From Dasyornis broadbenti (lineage: Eukaryota > Chordata > Aves > Passeriformes > Dasyornithidae): a DNA stretch of 64,000 nucleotides. Location: the NCBI GenBank assembly GCA_013397935.1, contig VZRN01000216.1:1759581-1823580 (forward strand), given 5' to 3'. Below the pieces are notes generated by a model. The model did no database searches, was not told the origin of the DNA, and was given only the letters and a program-made list of their open reading frames with translations. Position 1 is the stretch's first letter, and every line of letters starts with the position of its first letter. This document shows positions 19,101 to 30,300 of the stretch, in pieces. Both the position numbers and the translations under genes were made by a program.

Positions 19101-22100
19101 CACATCACCACGCTGCTGGCGGGCCACAGGCAACACAGGCAGACTGACTGACCCACAACAGGCACCTGCCTGAGAAAAGTTTGGGAGGGGGTGAAGGTGG
19201 AAAGAAGAAATGTTTATAACACACAGATGTCTTCAGGATGAAAGGGACTGGAAAGAGCAGAAAATGGGCAGGTGGTGATGGGAGGCAACAGAAGTGCTGG
19301 AGATGTTGAGAACAGGGCTAAAAGGGGCAAGGTGTTCCTTTCAACACATTCCTTCTCCTGATTGTCATGATGGTAAATACTGCACAGATTGCCCTTTCGC
19401 ACCAGCCTTCCCAGGAATTTGCCTTGAAAGGTCTTCCCCAAAAATCCTGGAAGTCTAGGAGTACCAGAAAGTGAATCTTGGCATCAACAATTTCTCACCA
19501 AGGCAATATTTAAGCTCAAGCCAAGACGGACGGAAGTATTTAAGCATCTCTTTGCAATACACCTCCCTCACAGCCTCCACAGCAGACTTAGCACTTAGCA
19601 AAGGGCAGGCATGAGTAGAAAAATTGCTGCCAGATACCAGCAAAAGAAAAGCAAAATATCTACCAAAGTCAGAGTTACCAAATGAGCTGGGATTTGTGGA
19701 GGCCAGCAGAAAAAACACACCTTTCCCATTCCCCAAAATGTGCTTCTGGTCTTCACTGTTGTGAACAAACTTTCCAAACACAGACAGGTGCAGCCCAGGT
19801 GGCGATAACAGCCAGAGGCTGAGGGACGTGAGAAGTGAGAAGTCCAAGGGAAATTATTTCTCCAGCATTCATTCACCTTCATGGGTGTTACAGCTGCTAA
19901 TGATGTATTTAAAAGGTAAAAGTTAACGTTAGGAGCAAAAAGAATAAGAAATGCAGTGAATCAATCAAATGGTGTCCAAAAGCAGCCCATGAGAAACAAC
20001 GGAAGCAATACACTGGGTGCAGACTAGAAAATAAAAGTATCAGGGAAGAAAACAGAAAAGCCATAAGGACAAAGTGTGGGGCAGGGACGAACAGAGCAGA
20101 TAAGCAAAAGAAGTGGTCCTGTGAAAATGGCCACTTGTGCAGCACAGGTTAACCCTGGATATTGCCATGAGGCTGCACTGTGCTTTTGATGTTCCTGCAT
20201 TTTGCTAAAACACAGAAGATGGGCCATGATGTTCAGGAGAAGCCAGGGCACATATCTAGACCCAGTGACCGAAATGACAACGACCTGAGCCCTTTCAAAG
20301 AACCAGACCGGCTTCACTCTGTCTCCACAGAAACCTCCTGTGCTCATTTCAGCAAGTGGGCAAAGCCTTGAAATTCACCTGCTGTTTCACGACAGAGGTG
20401 ACTGACCTGCAAGGAGCAGACAAGGGCTGGACAGAGGTTTAATCTCCCCGAGTTCAGCACAGCCAGACACACTGCAATACTCGGTTCCTCCTACAAAGCA
20501 ATGTGTCACGCTTAACCTCCACTCCCTCCTCAGCTCCAAACCACAGCAGCAGCACTGGGAATTCAGGAGGCTCTTACACAACTGCGGGGTGTCTGCGACA
20601 CAACGCAGACATCAATTTCTTAGAGTTGGGATCTCTGTAATGCAGGAAGGGAAGGAGCTTCTTCCTAGGGTTAACATCAGTTCCAGGAGAAAACTTGTGT
20701 CCTTAGCTAAGGCATTCCTGATGCGGGGTTGAGTAGAAAATGTTAAAATCATTCTAAACAGACAAACCAACCCTGAAACACCTCTTCTCCTCAGCAGTCT
20801 GCAGGCCTCTCAAAATGCTAGTAGAGCCCCCCTCAAAGATCTCAGAAATTCAGCAGCAAGAGGCACCATTTCCACCCCGACACACTTAATTTTCTGCAGG
20901 ATGGCCCGGTCCCTCCAGCCCATACCTGTTTGCAGAATCTCAAGAATCCTATCGAATATGTCTTCCCCCACAGGCAGCAAGTCCCATACACACAGCTGGA
21001 CCTGAAAGAGCAAACACAAGATGACAGAGTTCACAAGCAAGATTGGGGCAAGAACACAAGATTCCTACCCTCTTCATCCGCCTCAGTAGCAAAGTTGCAG
21101 GACTGGTGCTTTCTCCAACAATTGCAGCCGTACCTTCTTTTAGAGACATGTCTAAAACAATATCCCCACTATACACTGCAATTTTTTTTTCCCCTGTAAC
21201 TGAGTAGCATGGGGAGAAACATAGATCCTAGAGAAGGCACACACAGTCAACTAAAAACAGAAAAGATTTAAAGGAGGAGAAGTGAGTAAGAAAATAAACA
21301 AAGGAATAGGCAGGTGTCCAGAAAAGCTGTGAATCAGTCCAGCTTGCCTAAGAGGATGTGATCAGCCTGATCTGTCTCAGAGCAAGGGACTGGTAAATCA
21401 TCACCATCCACGCTGGCCAGTCCCAGCAGACATTTGCCACCTGACACAGTTTTTCAGGGCAGGGATAGAGAAATAGTAGATGGGCACAGAAGGAGGACAG
21501 CGTCATGCTGTAAGCACAATAAATACTCACTCAATTGGTTTCCCTCTGATCTCAGACATGATGGAGCTCTCCCCTCCCAAGTACTCATAGCAGAGGCTGA
21601 GAAAGTTGTATATTACAAAGGCTGCAAAGACATCAATCACAGTAAAATGACAACCAACTTCAAAACAGGTGCAAGGACCAAGAGCAGAGGCAACAGACCA
21701 AGCATGAGCAGGGACTGCTTATGCAGCACCTTTCTTTTCAAAGCACTCCAGATTCTTTTCACTGCATTTATCATCCTACCTCAGCCCTCACAAGACTATC
21801 TGAAGGGGGGTTTGGCCAAGGTCCCAGGCCACTTCCATGACTCATGCCAAAAGGGTCACGGAACCATTTAAAACTGTGGTCGGTCTCTGTTTTATTTGGC
21901 ATCTCTAAGATGCCATTCTTTGCAGGGTTCCTGTGCATTATTCCAGAACATTACACTGGTACTAAATAATCTGGAAAAGATACCTCTGATCTATCAGCCA
22001 TATGTTATCTCCTGTTATTTGACCTTCAAGCTGATGAACACAGTTTGTGTCTGCCAGGTAACCAGACTATACACATAAGAGTTAGAGAAAGAGTTTTCAT

Positions 22101-25100
22101 GTCTGGTGGAGATTTTTGAAAAACAGGCTCTGTGCATAAAGTGAGCCTGTATGAGCCCTGCCTGCCACTCTCTTGACTTGTTATAATTGCTGTTGGACCC
22201 TCAAAGTTGTGAGATTTTTTAGGGCAAGGACTGTACTTCTGCATTTGTCACAGACAGCCCTGGGGCAAAATGACAGACCAGATGACCCTTCTCGTAACCT
22301 TGTATTCCACGGTCACCTGTGTCTGGACATTCCCTGGAATGACAACACCCAAATCCTGCTTTTTGCCCCAAATAATCTGGGATAGAAACAGTAGTCTCGA
22401 GGAGTTTTAAAATAAGAACAGAAACCTAATAAAGTACAACACTGAGAAGCTGATCTCCTCAAGCAGCCAGTTATTAGATCTGAGGTCAATTTTTCCACAT
22501 GAATGATCTTACAAAGTCAGACATCAACTCTAATTCTTCTACAAGCACCCAAACTATGCCCTGGCAAACAGGTACTCCACACTCCCCAAAACATTATATT
22601 TAACATTGTAAATAACACTCTCAAAACGTTGTATTTATGGCTTGTAGACGTGTCTAGCTGGCAAGACTGCTACTGCACATAAAAGCCAGGGGTATACACG
22701 CTTCCATGTATGTAATTGGGATATTGTTATTCCATCTGTAATCCTTATTATTGAACAAAGTTCACACAGTAATGATTTTGCCGAAGCTTTAATTAGGACA
22801 GAAAACACCAACCGTGGAAAACTTATTTAAATAACTGTGGTAACCCCTTCTGCCTTCAATTTTCCTGCAATTTAGCTGACAGCTCCCAGCACCCAGAGGA
22901 AGAAAAGCTGAGCTCTTCCTATTATCCTCCAGTGACCCCTGCCCTCTGATGTGGTCATTACAATACCAGCTGCCCATTCCACAAGCACTAGGGAAGAGAT
23001 GGCATCAGAGGAAGAAAACAAAACAAAAAAAAAAAAAAGGGAGAAATATCTGCCCATCCATCCCCAAAAGAAGTGCTAACTAGCAAAGCTCATCACACCA
23101 GCAAAGAACTCTTCTCTCATTCCTGATCTGCATTCATCAGATGGTATTCGTGATATCAACGTGACAAAAAAAAATACCCGAACAAACCCTACTTGTGTCA
23201 GTGTTACTGACACCCTGGTTTGTACAGAAGCAGAGTCCCATGAAAGAGCAACATCAAACAGGCTCCTCTTAACACACACTACAAAATACAGCCCATAATG
23301 GCTTAAGACAGCTTTCAAAATTTATTAGTAGGGTCTTCCTCCGCCATTCCCTAACTGAGCTTCTCCCCACTTCGCAGTGTAAAACCTTCCCAAAAAACGA
23401 AGAAGGTGGATGGCAAGAGAGGGAAGAGAACAAAAAGGCTGTTTTGAAGCAACCCCCAGAAAAAGTGAGGGAGAAAACCTGCTTTCCAAAGATGTTTTCA
23501 CCTCCACCTGTAGTTTTCTCATGCAGGCTAACGTGCTGAGATGAACTCTGGAGCACGGCAGCCTCCTGAGCAGATGCTCAAATGTTTGCAAACTCCCAGA
23601 GCAATAGAGGCAGAGGGATACTGGCTGTTGCCAGGGGAGCAGCAGGCTTCCTGCTAGACCTACACACACACACAGGGTGGGGAAAGAAAAGAACCCAGGT
23701 CCAAACAAAGATGCCTTCTTGCATCACGTGTGCGTGTTTGCCATCTGCTGCTGCATCCAGAGCATTGTTGTGGATGTGAAGGAAGAACTGCTGGTCCCTT
23801 CAACTGATTAACTTGTTCACATGGCCAGGGACACCTCTCTGCAATGCAGATCTCACCAAAAAACAACTGCACCGAGGAGTTAGGATTTAATGAGGGTACG
23901 GCGATAAATTGTCCTCAAAAACAGACTGCTAGAGTGCAGTCTCTCCTGCTGGGTGGATTGAGGCTTCTTGCAGGATGAGACCAGGAGGGAAGCTGCAATA
24001 GCATTTACAGGAAAGTAACCATTTCCTTCACACGCAGTGCTAGTGGTATTACATTACTGCAGCAGATAAGTAACTCATCCTGAACATGGCACCCTCTGCT
24101 CTGCAGGACTCCAAGGCATTTCACACTTCAGCAGCCCCAGCACGTGGCAGCTGTGCTACCCTGTGCAAGCACACAAGTGGCCACAGGCTGGGACCAGGAG
24201 AATACATCGCTAACAAAGGGCACCAGGAACACAGGACGAAGTGTCTGGCTGCTAAGTGCTATTAGAAGAGACGGGAGCTCAGCAATACCTCACTTTCTAA
24301 CACCCAGATTTTCTGGCTTTACCAAAAGGACCTCAGAAAACCAAAAACTGTCACTACAGAGCACTGGAGGGAAAGCCCAACACATCCTGTCATGCTCAGA
24401 GGCCAGTGAGGGAGAGGGTCAAGTTGGATAGGGCTTTGAGCAACCTGATCTAGTGAAAGATGTCCCAGCCCATGGCAGGGGTGCTGCACCAGATGAGCTT
24501 TAAAGGTCCATCCCGACACAAATCATGATTCTATGATTCTCAGTCACTAAACAAGCCATGTTAGGCACACCACTCAGCAGGTGACAGCAATGCTTTCCCA
24601 TGTTCTCAACCAGAAATAAAGTTCTCTCAGGACAGAGACTTCCCACCCCCTCCATCTTCTGTCTGACCCCTCCTTACCTTCATAGCAGTCCCGCACTGTG
24701 CCAAAGTAAACATAGTACTGGTCATTGGTGAAGAACAGGAGACTGAGCCATGAGTCAAAGGCATAAATGGGCACAATGAAGAGGATCCGAACGATGTAGC
24801 GCTGTTCATTTGGGCAGCTGTAGCAGCGGAGGTGCATGTAGATCTGAGAGATGGAGAGGGGAGACCGGGATCAGCGGAATACGGAGCACAGAGGAGAAAG
24901 TAGAACTGGAGAGTCAATTGGGCCAGGAAAAACAAACTCAGTAAATCACCTCTTGATTGCCTCCAGCAGCCTCAAGGTGATGAACATAAAAGAAAAGATA
25001 AATCACTGTTATTGTATGGCACTGATATTGCAACCCTTAGTCTGCAGCAGGGGGAAGGAGAGGGAAGAGAAAATGGAAGCATTTCTAATCTAGTTTCTTA

Positions 25101-27310
25101 CAGGGAATTGATTTCTTTTTATATCACCTTGCCCACATTCTTATGTTCATACCTTTTTTTCCAGCCATCATAGGAGGCATATATCCTATATTCCTGCTAT
25201 CCTCCTCTGAACACCTAAGATTCATGACAGTGCAAGCTGCTCTTCTGTGAAGGGGGAAGGTGCATGCACTTAAGCACATGCTCTTTGTGAACACTCTCAC
25301 CCTTTTGGCTGTTTTAGATGCTTTTGAGACTTTCACCTGAAACAACCTAAGAGAGCCCTTCACGGCACAGCCCAAAGCTGATGAACCACAGCGAATCCGC
25401 TCAGAAAGTGTCATTCTGCACACGGGTGACAGCACAGCCACGCAGGGTCAGCCTTCAAGGGAGCACTGAGCTCATGCAGAGTGCTCAAAGGAACCACACA
25501 GTTTGTTCAGTCAGACTGCACACATGCCAATCCCTCTAAGTCACCGGCTGGGGGGAGCACAGTGTCCCTACCCTACCTGCTCCCACCACCCACAGTTCCT
25601 TAGCCATCACTAAATCCCACACCTAAGATGCTTTTTCACAGAATACCCGCCTCCTGGAAAAGGTATTGACCACAAGCACACCCTGAAGATGAGCACAACT
25701 CCTGTAATGCCCTAATAACACAGGCAGAGCTTCAGCACGAGTTGTGGGTGCACTCTGTTGACCCCAGAGTCAGCAGAGGCAAGGTCTCTGTACAGCAATT
25801 CTCATCGAGCTGCTGTCCCAGCTGCTGGAATTAGTAACAGCCAGCTGATTACATATGTGCCTCACCACTGATTGATTCTGCTGCCTGAAGAGGTACAAGC
25901 ATTTGTTTGAAGCTTCACTCTGCATTTTGGGGTGCTGTGAGAATTCTCCAGAGACTATCAAAACATACACTGACAATCTCACCTTTCCATTGTAAGGGAG
26001 AGGGGCTTGTCTGTTGCTTATCCCTCCCTGGTCAAAATTGACTGAAGGGCTCAAAAATACTTCCATTTCCTCTCCTTAACCCATGAGAAGCTCACAAAAA
26101 CCTCATTCCCCGAGAACAGGTTGAATATAAACTAACAAACCTTAGAGATATTTTTGCCTTGCGACAATCCCAGTGACACATCTCACCCAGCACAGGGACA
26201 GCTGACAGCAGAGTTCAGATGACTACAAGCTTTGCCCTTGGGATGTCAAAGGAGCCCTGTGATCTGTGTGCCCAGGAGAGCACAGGGTCTGCTGCTGTGT
26301 AAGAGGACAACAGCGCGTTTCAATCAACAGCGTCTCTGTGGCACTGACCTCCATCGGTTTCTTTGGAGAAGGGCATTAATGCCTAACTGTGCAATGGTAT
26401 ACTGCAGAGGAAAATACCTTCCTACCCTCAGCAGGTGATCAATTCGACAGAAGGATCCATGGCACTTGTAATTGTTACCCAAGCTGGTGAAACCACAGGT
26501 GTTACTCTTATTCATCTGTGACTAATTCATTTTTTAACTTCACTAGCCCCTGCACTCCATCAATAGGCTGTACTTTTCCAGATTCCAGTCATCACTCTGG
26601 AATCTACCATCCAACAGGTACAAAACACAGGTTGATAAATAACAGGGCTTGCGTTTCCCCACTGTGTTTTTCAGTTCACATGACAACTGCATGAAAGAGA
26701 GGTAAAGAACAGGATGCAGGGTTTGACTTATGCTGGCTCCCGGGACACCTGCCCCAGAGAGAGGGGAGGGGAAAAAAATTAAAAGAAAACATTTCCTGCT
26801 ACTCCTTTCCGCAGCAGAGTTCAGCCTGTGGAATCCACTGGCACCGGAGATCAAAGGAGGAATGTCCAACAGGTGACTAGGATCTTTCAGACAACAGCTG
26901 ACACAATACAAAAAAGGCAAGATTCAGCTAAAGACCTATGAAAGGATGGCCTGAGATAACACACCTTTCTGCAAGCCTTCAAGAGATGGCCAAATGTTTT
27001 ACACCTGCTATTAAAGAGTGTGCTTCCTCTCCATTCACACTGTGGAAATGGTCTTCTCCTTCACGTGGGGAAAAGGAAAGGATGAGAAGAACAAGTGACA
27101 GGGTTTTACCTGATGGCAGGTGATGAGCAAAGCTGTCCATACAAAGAAACCTGAGATAGCCTGAGCAGCAGTGGTCATGAGGAATATTGGCTGCTCCACA
27201 GCTGTGGGGCTGCCATCCTCCGGCATCCAGGAGAAGTTGGGAGCCACAGCTGGAGTGGTGGCAGTTGACCCCAATTTGGGGGCTGCAGTGACATCAGTCA
27301 TCATGATCAT
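12945..27310 (-). CDS. TMEM184B: TMEM184B, seven-pass transmembrane protein 184B
   Basis: Eight coding exons join in phase to 410 residues (human 407): 27310-27110, 24843-24678, 21621-21531, 21001-20926, 17839-17748, 17445-17276, 15336-15142, 13186-12945. It belongs to the organic solute transporter alpha/TMEM184 family (DUF300). Human and mouse work links TMEM184B to endosomal trafficking and axon maintenance. Hydrophobic segments lie near residues 43-64, 83-104, 124-137, 179-201, 213-238, 249-272 and 300-320. The loop HLRCYSCPNEQRYIVRI and the cysteine-rich SSCVYGTCCLWGK are conserved. The tail ends NEKTLLLSSDDEF, identical to human as I recall it. The start chosen is the first ATG of MIMMTDVTAAPKLG, in context GGCACCATGA; the two other ATGs follow within four codons. 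The N-terminal 35 residues are poorly conserved. Confidence 0.95.
13187..15141 (-). other. TMEM184B: TMEM184B intron 7
   Basis: Two-kb intron. Only a short GA-rich simple repeat (14289-14321) stands out. Confidence 0.85.
15142..15336 (-). CDS. TMEM184B: TMEM184B coding exon 7
   Basis: 195 nt, residues 266-331: GMLLAILEKCGAIPKIHSAN, then [20 protein letters not shown], then MFFAAIALRHAFTYKVY. Acceptor GTGTAG ends at 15337; donor GTAGGA starts at 15141. Confidence 0.95.
15662..16480 (-). mobile_element. Probable avian ERV LTR (degraded)
   Basis: An AT-rich block in TMEM184B intron 6 whose sequence (for example GTGTGCAAGAGGCCAATC near 15700) resembles avian ERVK-class LTRs as I remember them. 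In the minus orientation it contains a TATA-like ATGTATAAATAGC (about 15835-15823), then an AATAA-type signal and the end near TGTGATCTC at 15662. I could not define the other terminus or a target-site duplication, so 16480 is approximate. No internal coding sequence is present. Confidence 0.45.
17276..17445 (-). CDS. TMEM184B: TMEM184B coding exon 6
   Basis: 170 nt, residues 209-266, two membrane segments: [20 protein letters not shown] and PVLKFFMVKSVIFLSFWQG. Acceptor TTTTCAG ends at 17446; donor GTGAGC starts at 17275. Confidence 0.96.
17748..17839 (-). CDS. TMEM184B: TMEM184B coding exon 5
   Basis: 92 nt, residues 179-209: ATLQFCVVKPLMAISTVILQ then AFGKYQDGDFD. Acceptor CCTGCAG ends at 17840; donor GTAAGT starts at 17747. 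Confidence 0.95.
17840..20925 (-). other. TMEM184B: TMEM184B intron 4
   Basis: 3.1-kb intron. No exon or repeat family recognised on either strand. Confidence 0.8.
20926..21001 (-). CDS. TMEM184B: TMEM184B coding exon 4
   Basis: 76 nt, residues 153-178: SSCVYGTCCLWGKTYSIGFL then RFCKQ. Acceptor CTTTCAG ends at 21002; donor GTATGG starts at 20925. Confidence 0.95.
21531..21621 (-). CDS. TMEM184B: TMEM184B coding exon 3
   Basis: 91 nt, residues 123-153: AFVIYNFLSLCYEYLGGESS then IMSEIRGKPIE. Acceptor TTTGCAG ends at 21622; donor GTGAGT starts at 21530. Confidence 0.95.
21622..24677 (-). other. TMEM184B: TMEM184B intron 2
   Basis: 3.1-kb intron. Apart from the CR1 at its 5' (right) end and a short CA run at 23662-23673, nothing was recognised. 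Confidence 0.8.
24418..24540 (+). mobile_element. CR1 LINE 3' end
   Basis: About 120 bp in TMEM184B intron 2, matching the CR1 3' terminus in plus orientation (AGATGAGCTTTAAAGGTCC and beyond). It ends in two perfect copies of the 8-bp ATGATTCT tail (24525-24540), the hallmark of CR1. 5'-truncated, as nearly all copies are. Confidence 0.9.
24678..24843 (-). CDS. TMEM184B: TMEM184B coding exon 2
   Basis: 166 nt, residues 68-122 plus one base: IYMHLRCYSCPNEQRYIVRI, then LFIVPIYAFDSWLSLLFFTN, then DQYYVYFGTVRDCYE. Essentially identical to human. Acceptor CTCTCAG ends at 24844; donor GTAAGG starts at 24677. Confidence 0.96.
24844..27109 (-). other. TMEM184B: TMEM184B intron 1 of the coding part
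   Basis: 2.3-kb intron, nothing recognised inside. Confidence 0.8.
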
Positions 27311-27370
27311 GGTGCCTTTTGGTGTGAGGTTCCAGTTGGGATTGCTAAAGAGCTGCCCACGAGCCAAGAC
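27110..27370 (-). CDS. TMEM184B: TMEM184B first coding exon (coding part 27110-27310)
   Basis: The exon begins after acceptor CTTCCCTGACAG (ending 27371). The first 60 bases precede the first ATG but are open in the same frame (reading VLARGQLFSNPNWNLTPKGT). The coding part gives residues 1-67, ending VWTALLITCHQ. Donor GTAAAA starts at 27109. Confidence 0.9.
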
Positions 27371-30300
27371 CTGTCAGGGAAGAGAACCACAAAGCAATTG
27401 AGCCCAGATGAAAGGAGTCAGGAATGCAACAGTACTTGGCATCTCTCACATGCCTTTCACCAGGCTGCTCACATGTTTTATGAACAGGACCTGGGTAAGT
27501 CCGCCACCCCTCGTGATATAACAAATCATGCGGTACTCAGGAACCTCTGACAGCCTCCCGGAGATCGCGAAATCCAGCCACTGCCATCATCACCACCCTT
27601 CTGCAATAAAAATATGTAAGATGGATACAGCATTCACCAGAGATCACAGAATCATAGGATGGTTTGGGTTGGAAGGGACCTTAAAGATCAAACCCCGTGC
27701 TGCGGGCAGGGACACCTTCCACTGTACCAGGTTGCTCAGAGCTCCAACAAACCTCTCACTGAACACTTCCAGGGATGGGGCATCCCTAACTCCTCTGGGT
27801 AACCTGTACCAGTGTCTCACCACTCTCACAGTAAATAATTTATCCCTAATATCTAATTTAAATTAATTAAAAGCCATTTCCCCTTGTCCTGTCACTACAT
27901 GTCCTTGTAAAAAGATCAGAAAGAAGTATGTAAACCATACTGGAAGATGACAGGCACATCTAAGTCAACAGCTCTATTTTCCATAAGAGTACAGGCTATT
28001 CTGCTGTGTCCTAGTGTCATGGATAGCCTGCCAAGTGGCAACAAAAACACGTGCCACAGTGCCACTGTGCAGCAAGGGGGGCAGGGAGAAGAATATCCTA
28101 ATTCCCCCAGTGAGCAATCCCCACCTCTCCTACTGCCCTGTTGAAATCCACACTCAGTCCGAAGCACCTTCATTGGAAGGCTCTGCACTGAAAGCTCCCC
28201 TCACTTTGAGAGTATGAAGAGCATGAAAATCATGTTTTTATCAAAGTTTGTATGGCATGGTACATCTGGCCAGCCTGTTATTAATTCTACTAACTTTGCA
28301 TTTTTTTCTACATGATGTGAATTTAACCTGATTGGCTTTTAAAAACCAGCTGACACATGAAAACACACGCAGAACACAAGAATATGCAAGATTTCAAAGC
28401 AGCATGACCCTTGGCCATTTCCTGGATAAAAAGCTATCTTCTCTCACAGAACAAATTCTTGAAGGTCTAAGATCTAAAGTAGCTATTATTTTCAATTTGG
28501 TCATAAGCAGGCTCTAGTGTGACCTCCGGATTGTAGGAAGATAATCCACTTAAACCAAGATCACAAGCAGGCAGCCATTGGTTCTACCCGTTAGAAGAGC
28601 TGCTTCTGATGTGGCTATCAAAGGGAACAGCATAATGTTGCCTCCTTCTGTTAACCTCCTAATATTTCTCAGAACACTCCTTCTATAAAAGCACAAGGCC
28701 GTTACGAGCAGTGGATGGAAGGGGCTTTAGGAAGGCCAATGACCCATTGCCACAGTTTCCAGATGCAGCAGGGAAGGACACATCTGGCACTTACTGACAG
28801 GTTGTTACACAACACGAAAGAGGACACATGTTCACAGGGGAAACCTTCAGCCTTGCTTCACCTGAAGCCACAGCACAAAGTAGGGAACGGGTACCAGTAA
28901 AAGCAGAGGCAGCAGCAAGTCCTTTCCACATGCATGCAAAGGTGTGCAAATGGCCCCTTCAGCACAGGCTTTTCCAAACACACACTTGTATCGGTGCTGT
29001 GCAGCAATCTGATGTTACCTTATGTCACACTCCACCTCCTTTCTGCTTCCTTCCACCAGGCAAAGAGAAAAATCCTGGGAAATACTCAGACTTGTTTAAG
29101 CAGATATTTTCTTACTATAGGTGGAGCTGCACAACTGCTGTGCTTTCATTTACAAACTAATCATCAAACTTGGCTTTTCTTTGTTCTTTCCAGTTGCTGT
29201 TTTTCCAAAATATCCCTGCCCCAAGTTACAGCTTTCCGTAACTGTATGTACAGCAGGTTAATTCCTTTCCAGTCCTGATCAGTACAAAAAATATAACTTA
29301 AGTTTTGAGCTTCTGAGCCTACATACACATTTCATTATCTGTACTATATCTAAAAATGTGGAGAGATGGAGGCTGAGTGGAGATGTCACAAGGTTTAGCA
29401 AGGTTTAGCAAGGTTTTTATTGCTTTGAGAAGAATGGGATTTCTACCCAAGTAACTTCTGAAGCAATTGAACACGAACAGCGCTGAGAGTGCTTCCACTA
29501 GGCTCAAAACGGGCACATCTAAAATGAAATCAGAGCAGATGCACCTGTGGTTAACCTAGCTCTAAATAAAGTGCAGCCAGCTGCAATCCTGCACATCCCA
29601 GTGCACTTTGGGAGCTGTGCAGGACGGGAAGCTGCTAAGCCCTTCCTAAAGTTCATGGGGGAGAGGATCTGCACAGCAGAGCACAGGTGCCACGAGGAAC
29701 AGGACCTGGACCTCCACACTCCAGCTAATCAAACCACATCGATGGCACAGACCCAAATGCAGCATCAGTAACATCAGCAGAACCGAGGAGCTGAGAGGGA
29801 ATTCTTCTGTATCTCTGCACTCATTATAAAACTGATCAACAAGCATTTTGTCATGACAAGGGTTATGTATTCAGAAGCAAGGTCACTTATAAACTGAAGT
29901 TGTGTGTGTAACCTTAACACTGCCCCCTTGTGATTATACATCAACAGCCATTAATTACATGATTGTGCCTCATTCTTCGGCTAATCCCCTTCAATTCACA
30001 CAGTCATTGAAATTAGTAACTCTTTCCAGCACTGTGTTCTGAAAGAAAATACACAAACTCTCTTACAAAACAGGGCTCTCCATCTCCTACCCGAAGTCCA
30101 AACCACCTCACCCGTGAGCACTCCCCTGTTCCTCAGCGCTGCCCCAAGATCAGCTTTTTATTTACTTGACACCTTCTATTGCTTCTATGGATTCGCTTGC
30201 AGTCCATTCTCCTTGCTAGTCAAACGTGAAGGAATGCTGTACTCCCAAACCTGCAAAATTAACATAAACCTTCCAAATTATCCCTTTCTAATCTCCTCAA

